A stretch of 47,477 bases of DNA from a virus, in the IMG/VR virus record IMGVR_UViG_3300025913_000024, positions 1-47,477 of that record; one strand, written 5' to 3'. Both the position numbers and the translations under genes were made by a program. Shown in pieces: positions 42,493-47,477 of the stretch. Below the pieces are notes generated by a model. That model made no database searches and was not told where the DNA came from. It saw only the letters and a program-made list of their open reading frames with translations. Each line of letters starts with the position of its first letter. Position 1 is the first letter of the stretch.

Positions 42493-43279
42493 GGATTCTC
42501 CTTAATAATAGATCCGTGTATGCGTATTTTTGTTCTGAGTAGTGAACCTCAGGAGTGGTCTTTGAGTTAGACAAGAACGAAGAGATGAACTTGTCAAAAG
42601 AATGGTAATTGAAACCGTGCTTAAGAACGTCGATGTCAAGAGTTCTTGTGACTAGAGAAAAGTCAAGAACCTTTCCTGTCGTTCTGTTTCTCACCCAATT
42701 GATGATCTGTCCAGTGAGCTTAGAATCCCACTTCAGTGGGTTCTTAGACTGACTCAACCATGAGTGGGAGAGAAGAGTGATAACTCCACGAGCGTCTGTT
42801 CTCATCTTATCAAAGAGTGCATCGAGAGTAGGAACTGGATCAACCATCTCAAAGGCCATGGCCATTCCAAGGTTGATCTTCTCATAGAAGGACTCTTTCT
42901 TGTAAGCTTCAAGTTGAGCCACCTGCTTGGCGTTAGCAAAGACACTTAACATCGTATCAAAGTTGATCTTGATGTATCGAGCTGCTGGGAAGCCACGAGT
43001 GGATGAGTTGATTAGACTTTTCTTTTCAAGGAGTTCGAAGGCTCTCTTTTGACGAGCAGCTGGAATTCCTAACTGCTTTTGAAAGAGCCTAATTGGACAA
43101 GGAAAAGCACCATCAGGCTCAAGTTGGTCCTGATTCTTGTTCATCTTGTGGAGGCCAATTAACTCTCCAAACAAGATTGCTGCTGTGCCAGAGTTAACAT
43201 AGCACAGCAGCTTTTTATTTACCTTTGTGAAAGCATCTTCATCAAACGCTAAAACGATATCTTCGACGTCTGTTACCAT
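42476..43279 (-). CDS. Winged-helix replication protein candidate
   Basis: A 267-residue protein. Residues 28-105 resemble a winged-helix initiator domain: LLCYVNSGTAAILFGELIGLHKM, then PIRLFQKQLGIPAARQKRAFELLEKKSLI and a strand pair with GFPAARYIKIN. This is the pattern seen in DnaD-like and phage replication-initiator proteins. The C-terminal part may contact other replication proteins. Position just before uvsX agrees. No ribosome binding site is obvious before the ATG. Confidence 0.6.
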   Translation of the reverse strand: MVTDVEDIVLAFDEDAFTKVNKKLLCYVNSGTAAILFGELIGLHKMNKNQDQLEPDGAFPCPIRLFQKQLGIPAARQKRAFELLEKKSLINSSTRGFPAARYIKINFDTMLSVFANAKQVAQLEAYKKESFYEKINLGMAMAFEMVDPVPTLDALFDKMRTDARGVITLLSHSWLSQSKNPLKWDSKLTGQIINWVRNRTTGKVLDFSLVTRTLDIDVLKHGFNYHSFDKFISSFLSNSKTTPEVHYSEQKYAYTDLLLRRIHGLES

Positions 43280-43302
43280 TCAAAGTAGTATAACAGACGC
43301 GA

Positions 43303-44250
43303 TTATTCTTTCATTGAAGAGACACTTCCGAAAACAAATGACTTTTGAGCTTGTTTAATTCCAAGTGCTATCTCGACAGAGTTTGTGATAATTGATGAGT
43401 TTCTACCAATACAAACTCGAGATAAGAAATGTTTCTCGCCAATAGGCTGAGCTTCAACAAGTTGCAAGTTAATCTGGAATTGACTTGGATCATTTTTAAT
43501 TGCAGATAAGATCTTGTAAGAATCAGCATCTTTGTGAGATGCAATCTCTAGATAAGTCTCTGCAAGAGGGTTTCCATAAAGTTTGATCAACTCTTTGAAC
43601 TCTTCAACATTGTTTGTGTTATGAGGAAGAAGATGAGGAATGTTGTCCGCGTCATCTCCAAACACAGACTTGTAAAAAGTCACGCTGTTCAAACTTGGAA
43701 GATACCCTTTTTCTTCTAAGAAATCTGAAGGAGTCTTTGGTTCTCCATCTAAGTAAGGGAGATAATGAACTTGACTAGACAAGTATCTTGTCCAATCTGA
43801 GTCATTTGTCACCAACAACGCTGACTGTTCTTTCTCTAAGTAAGAGAACACTGGAGCAACAAGATCGTCAGCTTCTCTATTCTGAATCTGGATGGTGATG
43901 TAATGAGGATCTTGGGCCAAGAAATAGTAACGAAGAATCGACAAAGAGTTGATGAACTCTTGTGATGCTAATCTTCTATTTCCCTTATAGTTCTCATAGA
44001 TCTGTTTTCTTCCAGAGAAGTTCTTAAAAGGTTTCTTTACAGAGGTGGAAGGCGAGAAGTAGTCAAAAAGAAGGTAAACCTTGGACTTTTCATCTCCAAA
44101 CTTTTCTTTAAGTTCTTTGATCTTTTGGATGATCTTTCCAACCAAGATTGGATAGATCTCCTTTGGTCCTACGGTCTCACTAGTCTCAGTTCTGTCATAC
44201 AGTTTGTGAGCTAGGTTAAAAACATCGAGAAGAAGACAACTATAGCGCAA
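43303..44250 (-). CDS. 5'-3' exonuclease, FEN/T4 RNase H-like
   Basis: A 315-residue nuclease of the FEN superfamily. Metal-binding motifs are LLLDVFNLAH near the N-terminus, READDLVAP near residue 128, VTNDSDWTRYLS near 148, and FGDDADNIP near 200, the last being the helix-hairpin-helix entrance motif. It removes RNA primers and 5' flaps, preparing ends for the ligase. It starts with TTG, with AGAGG close upstream, two bases after the small gene before it. Confidence 0.85.
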   Translation of the reverse strand: MRYSCLLLDVFNLAHKLYDRTETSETVGPKEIYPILVGKIIQKIKELKEKFGDEKSKVYLLFDYFSPSTSVKKPFKNFSGRKQIYENYKGNRRLASQEFINSLSILRYYFLAQDPHYITIQIQNREADDLVAPVFSYLEKEQSALLVTNDSDWTRYLSSQVHYLPYLDGEPKTPSDFLEEKGYLPSLNSVTFYKSVFGDDADNIPHLLPHNTNNVEEFKELIKLYGNPLAETYLEIASHKDADSYKILSAIKNDPSQFQINLQLVEAQPIGEKHFLSRVCIGRNSSIITNSVEIALGIKQAQKSFVFGSVSSMKE

Positions 44251-44251
44251 G

Positions 44252-44437
44252 TTAACCTCTTATTCTGGTCAAGACTTTGTTAACGCCTGGTGACACTTCC
44301 ATGATCTTTTGGTTGCCAGCTAAGTTCTTCTTAGCTTCTTCTAGCTGCTCAGGTGTAAGACCTGGCTTGCTAGGAGCTGGAGCTTCTACTGGCTTGTGTT
44401 GCTCTCCAAACTTTGGAGTAGCAGTGGGTTCGCTCAT
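44252..44437 (-). CDS. Small Pro-rich unknown protein
   Basis: A 61-residue protein, Pro/Ala/Lys-rich, with a short helix (TPEQLEEAKKNLAGNQKI). AGGAGG lies before its ATG. It is in the same operon as the 5'-3' exonuclease. Function unknown. Confidence 0.6.
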   Translation of the reverse strand: MSEPTATPKFGEQHKPVEAPAPSKPGLTPEQLEEAKKNLAGNQKIMEVSPGVNKVLTRIRG

Positions 44438-44450
44438 ACGTTCCTCCTAA

Positions 44451-44588
44451 TCAATATGGATGGTGATCTTCCTCACCATCATCATAAAAGTCATCGGTAT
44501 CAATACCGAAAACATCCTCGACATAGTTATCATCCCAGATCTCAGAAGGATCTAAGGTTTCATCTATATCTTTTTCTTGTTCACTCAA
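44451..44588 (-). CDS. Very small acidic protein
   Basis: A 45-residue open frame starting at TTG 44588 with GGAG seven bases upstream; it ends TGA at 44451. The sequence is very acidic (DDNYVEDVFGIDTDDFYDD) and ends EEDHHPY. It overlaps the stop of the upstream gene by four bases and is followed by AGGAGG of the next gene, so it fills a gap that would otherwise be empty. Possibly a nucleic-acid mimic or a short regulator; unknown. Confidence 0.5.
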   Translation of the reverse strand: MSEQEKDIDETLDPSEIWDDNYVEDVFGIDTDDFYDDGEEDHHPY

Positions 44589-45046
44589 GACTTTTCTCCA
44601 AAGCATTCCTTAGGACCAATGAAGTTGGTAACCGGAGGGTCCTTAGGGTTCAAGAGATTTAGTAGCAAACCGTATCTGGAGAGATCTTTTCCCTTTTTCA
44701 CAGTGATAACGTACTTTTGCTTGTACCACATGACATCGTGGTAGATGATTGGTATGACCGCAGAGTACACGGTTTGATTCAGAAGAAGGGGCTTCTTTAC
44801 TTTCTTGTTCTCATTGGTGACCCAAATTTCTGAAGTTGGATCAAAAGAACCAGGATGCAATGTGAAGACAGCTTGTTCGTATCTTTTGTCTCCTGGAAAG
44901 TCAATAGAGGAAGGGTAATCTAACTTAAGTGTCTTGAATAGATCCAAACTGAGGTTTGAACTTTCAGATCCACTTACGATTAATTCTTGGCCATCTTTAG
45001 ACTGAAGCTCTATGTAACCTAGTGTCAGATCCACTAAAAATGGCAC
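44585..45046 (-). CDS. Unknown protein
   Basis: A 153-residue beta-rich protein (LGYIELQSKDGQELIVSG; KYVITVKKGKDLSRYG). It starts with GTG at 45046, with GGGGAAA nearby, and overlaps the 3' end of the upstream gene by 50 bases. No family was recognised. Confidence 0.55.
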   Translation of the reverse strand: MPFLVDLTLGYIELQSKDGQELIVSGSESSNLSLDLFKTLKLDYPSSIDFPGDKRYEQAVFTLHPGSFDPTSEIWVTNENKKVKKPLLLNQTVYSAVIPIIYHDVMWYKQKYVITVKKGKDLSRYGLLLNLLNPKDPPVTNFIGPKECFGEKS

Positions 45047-45992
45047 GTCTTTCCCCTTTTGTAAAGAATTTGAGTCCTTCTGGACAGATACTTAGTAGGA
45101 ACCTACCCCAATACTTCATGTACCGATTCCACTTAAATCGGTTCACGAGGTTCCACCACTTCGTTCTCTCCCACTTTTCAACATCTACCTTTCTCATCCA
45201 AAGGTGAAACAAGTATTGAGTTTTTGTGACCCTGAACTCTTCTGGACCTTCATTTCTCCAACTAAGGAGAGTGGTGATCGGAAGATTGTGAAGATCAGCG
45301 ACTTGACACATCAAACCCTGTTCTGCATAAACAGAAGGCCAACCACCTAAACCGTCTCTTTCTTTTTGGGTCAAACTGGCCTTTGAAACAACCGTGTTGT
45401 CCTTCACAAAAGAGTCGAACAAATAGAAGAAGTGTTCTCTAGCTGAACCAGGAGGGAAATAAAAGAGAGCTGTGTTTTGTGGGTTCACCGACCAATCTAA
45501 CTTCACATCCATAGGAAAGTGTGGACCGAATGGGATTCCATTCTTTCTAGGATACATTCCTCTAGGGTCTTTGTGGAGAAAGAACGGTGGTTTTGGAAAG
45601 AGGAAAGAGGTCTCGAAGTCTTGGAGAAGCCAAAGGTCTGTGTCCAAACCAATGGACTCTCCATTGTTCTTAAGAGAATCTCTCCAGGCTTCAATCTTAG
45701 GAGCTCCCCATAACCCGTTAGGATATTCAAGATCTCCAGTGAACTCTTTTTTGTACTTTGTAAGAACATCGGAGTCAATCTTATCCCAAAGCTCTAAAAG
45801 ACCAGCTTCGGTGATTTGACTCAACGACTCTTTGTCAGTGTAGAGAAAGACATCACCGATCCCAAACTTCTTCCAAGATATAACAGAGAGAACATAGCCA
45901 AGCTTGGTGTTGAGAAGAAGCTTCTTTGGCCTGTTGTGGTACTTGTTCTTTTTGCTGTTTGGAATCTTGTAGATTGATTGTGTTGCGTTCAT
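44997..45992 (-). CDS. Glycosyltransferase-like protein with DxD motif
   Basis: A 331-residue protein. The stretch ESIGLDTDLWLLQDFE near residue 112 contains a DxD that in GT-A enzymes binds the metal and nucleotide-sugar; it sits after a region like those of capsule and glycan transferases. The rest is Trp-rich. A sugar-transferase activity is a guess from this motif and two other glycosyltransferases in the window. It starts with ATG, six bases after the ThyX stop. Confidence 0.55.
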   Translation of the reverse strand: MNATQSIYKIPNSKKNKYHNRPKKLLLNTKLGYVLSVISWKKFGIGDVFLYTDKESLSQITEAGLLELWDKIDSDVLTKYKKEFTGDLEYPNGLWGAPKIEAWRDSLKNNGESIGLDTDLWLLQDFETSFLFPKPPFFLHKDPRGMYPRKNGIPFGPHFPMDVKLDWSVNPQNTALFYFPPGSAREHFFYLFDSFVKDNTVVSKASLTQKERDGLGGWPSVYAEQGLMCQVADLHNLPITTLLSWRNEGPEEFRVTKTQYLFHLWMRKVDVEKWERTKWWNLVNRFKWNRYMKYWGRFLLSICPEGLKFFTKGERRAIFSGSDTRLHRASV

Positions 45993-45998
45993 TTTATT

Positions 45999-46805
45999 TT
46001 ATGAGAGTTTCTCTTCCAATGCTGGGAAAAGTTCCTTAAATCTAAGAGTTCCTTTTGTTCCAAAAGCTAGCTCAATCTTTTCTTTCAGTTGACTATCTTT
46101 TAACAGATACTCTTCTACGATAAAAGTTACCTCTTCTTTAGTAAGTTGAGCACCAAAGAAGACAGCGTTTTCCCAAGCAGTCACAGCAACTGGAACAATA
46201 GGCTTGATGAGTTCCAAGACCTTTTTGGCCAAGTCTCGAATCTCCAACTGAGCATGGTGATGCAATCTCAAACCTAAGAAGTGAAGCAAGTTATGAAGGT
46301 CAATTGTCCACATCATCTCTGTCATCGTTGCGACAGGAAGGTTGATTCTAGACAATTCCTTAGCAGCGTTCATCGCTGTCATCTTCTTGTACAAGGAGAA
46401 AGACTCTGCCATGTTCTCATTGTACTCTGCAACCATCTCGTCAGAGTTTTCTAAGAACTCTTCTTTTCTCCCTTGCTTATTCTTGTCGGACTGAATAGGG
46501 AACGAGTCTGGAAGAAAGTAATCCTCAGGAAGATCTACGTAACGTCCGCTGATCTCATTGAAAGAACTTGTCCTGTGTCTCATCAACTGACGAGCTACAA
46601 AGATAGGAAGCTTTACTCGGAAAGTAAATTTCACACTCTCAAAAGGAGTGGTGTGTCTGTTTCTCATCAAGTAGTTGATGAGACCCTTGTCTCCCTCGGT
46701 CAAAGAGGCAGAGTGTTTTCCATAAGAAACTCTTGCACAATTGACAATTCGAAGGTCATCGCCCATGTGATCTACGAGCTCGACCTTGATCTGATCTAAT
46801 CCCAA
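45999..46805 (-). CDS. thyX: Flavin-dependent thymidylate synthase ThyX
   Basis: A 268-residue ThyX. The signature RHR-x7-S-x-R is RHRTSSFNEISGR at residues 76-88, with HTTPFES and FTFRVKLPIFVARQ before it. It converts dUMP to dTMP with FAD, NADPH and methylene-THF. Phages carry it to raise dTTP supply. It starts with TTG, and AAGGAG lies seven bases upstream. It heads the left-facing replication operon. Confidence 0.92.
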   Translation of the reverse strand: MGLDQIKVELVDHMGDDLRIVNCARVSYGKHSASLTEGDKGLINYLMRNRHTTPFESVKFTFRVKLPIFVARQLMRHRTSSFNEISGRYVDLPEDYFLPDSFPIQSDKNKQGRKEEFLENSDEMVAEYNENMAESFSLYKKMTAMNAAKELSRINLPVATMTEMMWTIDLHNLLHFLGLRLHHHAQLEIRDLAKKVLELIKPIVPVAVTAWENAVFFGAQLTKEEVTFIVEEYLLKDSQLKEKIELAFGTKGTLRFKELFPALEEKLS

Positions 46806-46844
46806 AATTTTCTCCTTAATTCTTTAGTATAAAAAGAAAAGTTA

Positions 46845-46861
46845 TGAGATATTGTAGTCAT
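46845..46861 (+). promoter_or_regulatory. TGAGATATTGTAGTCAT motif upstream of the rIIA-like gene
   Basis: The 17-base string recurs with one mismatch at 23765-23781, across the ligase start, and its first nine bases at 32144-32152 before the HNH gene. All three lie just 5' of plus-strand genes. The gap 46806-46885 also contains TATAAA. It may be a promoter part, but the sequence does not prove it. Confidence 0.35.
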
Positions 46862-46885
46862 ACCTATCAGGAGTCCTATACTCGT

Positions 46886-47477
46886 ATGAAAGACCATGTG
46901 ATCACCGACAACGTCATTACAAACATGCCTTCGTCAGGTCGAAACTTTACCATCAAGGCATCGAGAAAATCCTTCCAGGTTTTGTCCAGCGGTCTTTATG
47001 AAGACAAGATCAAGGCCATCATCAGGGAGATCTCTTGTAATGCTATCGATGCACACGTTGCCGGTGGACAAACAGAAAAGAGATTTCAGGTCCATCTTCC
47101 TACCAACTTTGAACCTTGGTTCTCGGTCAAAGACTTCGGTATCGGAATGGATGAAAACACCGTGAATGATGTTTTTACTTCTTATTTTACATCCACCAAA
47201 AGTACTTCCGATGATTACATCGGAGCTATGGGACTCGGTTCAAAGAGTCCCTTTTCTTACACGGACTCCTTTACTGTCACGTCAATCAAGGATGGGATCA
47301 AGGTCAAGTTCGTAGCCGTTATCAACAATGAAGGCGTCCCTGATCTTCTTCCTCCTTTGGAGAATGGTCCCACGGATGAGCCTTCTGGAACGGAACTTTC
47401 CTTCCCTGTTGATACCACAGATTGTGAGACTTTTGCTGAAAAAGCTGTTAGAGTCTTCATGCACTTTGATGAAGATA
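46886..47477 (+). CDS. rIIA: rIIA-like GHKL ATPase, partial (cut by window edge)
   Basis: An open frame from the ATG at 46886 to the end of the window (197 codons seen). The N-terminal GHKL (HATPase) motifs are plain: REISCNAIDAH, VKDFGIGMD and GAMGLGSKSPFSYTDSF, matching T4 rIIA protein and not the histidine kinase or MutL variants. T4 rIIA with rIIB acts at the membrane to overcome lambda Rex-type exclusion. GGAG lies 12 bases upstream of the ATG. Confidence 0.82.
   Translation, partial: MKDHVITDNVITNMPSSGRNFTIKASRKSFQVLSSGLYEDKIKAIIREISCNAIDAHVAGGQTEKRFQVHLPTNFEPWFSVKDFGIGMDENTVNDVFTSYFTSTKSTSDDYIGAMGLGSKSPFSYTDSFTVTSIKDGIKVKFVAVINNEGVPDLLPPLENGPTDEPSGTELSFPVDTTDCETFAEKAVRVFMHFDED

Noticed and set aside
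1-47477. CRISPR arrays, tRNA genes, rRNA genes and insertion sequences
   Set aside because: No regularly spaced direct repeats, cloverleaf, rRNA-like segment or transposase was seen; the tRNA check was by eye and could miss one.

Overview
The window is a segment of a large tailed bacteriophage genome (class Caudoviricetes, contractile tail, T4-like logic). Direct evidence is a tail sheath protein, several tail-tube paralogues, a gp25-gp6-gp7-like baseplate series, a gp55-like late sigma factor, a RecA/UvsX recombinase, a gp47-like nuclease subunit and an rIIA-like ATPase at the right edge. No ribosomal, tRNA or host housekeeping operon was seen. The host cannot be named from the sequence. Replication parts mix T4-type genes with bacterial-type ones (DnaG-like primase, DnaX-like clamp loader with a zinc knuckle, family A polymerase).

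Layout. (1) 1-22601, minus strand. Reading in transcription order from the right: an unknown gene, DnaG-like primase, a DsbA-like small protein, an unknown gene, an HNH nuclease, a gp47/SbcD-like nuclease, a virion protein, the tail sheath, an AT-rich insert with a glycosyltransferase, two small tail-region genes, four tail-tube-like genes, gp25-like, gp6-like, a giant gp7-position protein, and a further virion protein that leaves the window. (2) 22602-22810 is a divergent control region. (3) 22811-39495, mostly plus strand: the C-terminal part of a family A DNA polymerase broken by an in-frame TGA, ATP-dependent DNA ligase, small unknowns, a GT-B glycosyltransferase, Hsp20, a fibre protein with an S74 chaperone, a membrane protein, HNH, a P-loop kinase, clamp loader, PD-(D/E)XK nuclease, HAD phosphatase, and a large AAA+ ATPase with a partner gene. 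Two minus-strand genes are embedded here: an HNH nuclease and an unknown gene with a probable -1 frameshift. (4) 39492-46805, minus strand: late sigma factor, sliding clamp candidate, RecA/UvsX, a winged-helix replication protein, 5'-3' exonuclease, small acidic proteins, a glycosyltransferase-like protein and ThyX. (5) 46886 to the end, plus strand: rIIA-like, cut by the edge.

How the genes work together. Primase, polymerase fragment, ligase, clamp, clamp loader, 5'-3' exonuclease, recombinase and gp47-like nuclease form a replication and recombination set. The gp55-like sigma factor lies directly downstream of the clamp candidate and, by analogy with T4, would couple late transcription to replication; a repeated CACTAATT-type element before many virion genes is a candidate signal for that system. 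The tail genes follow the T4 logical order.

Points most worth a second look: a nine-A slippery site that opens a 71-codon -1 extension ending exactly at a terminator; the split and TGA-interrupted DNA polymerase; paired CRP/FNR-like palindromes upstream of the primase; the CACTAATT element; and an uncharacterised AAA+ ATPase/partner pair.
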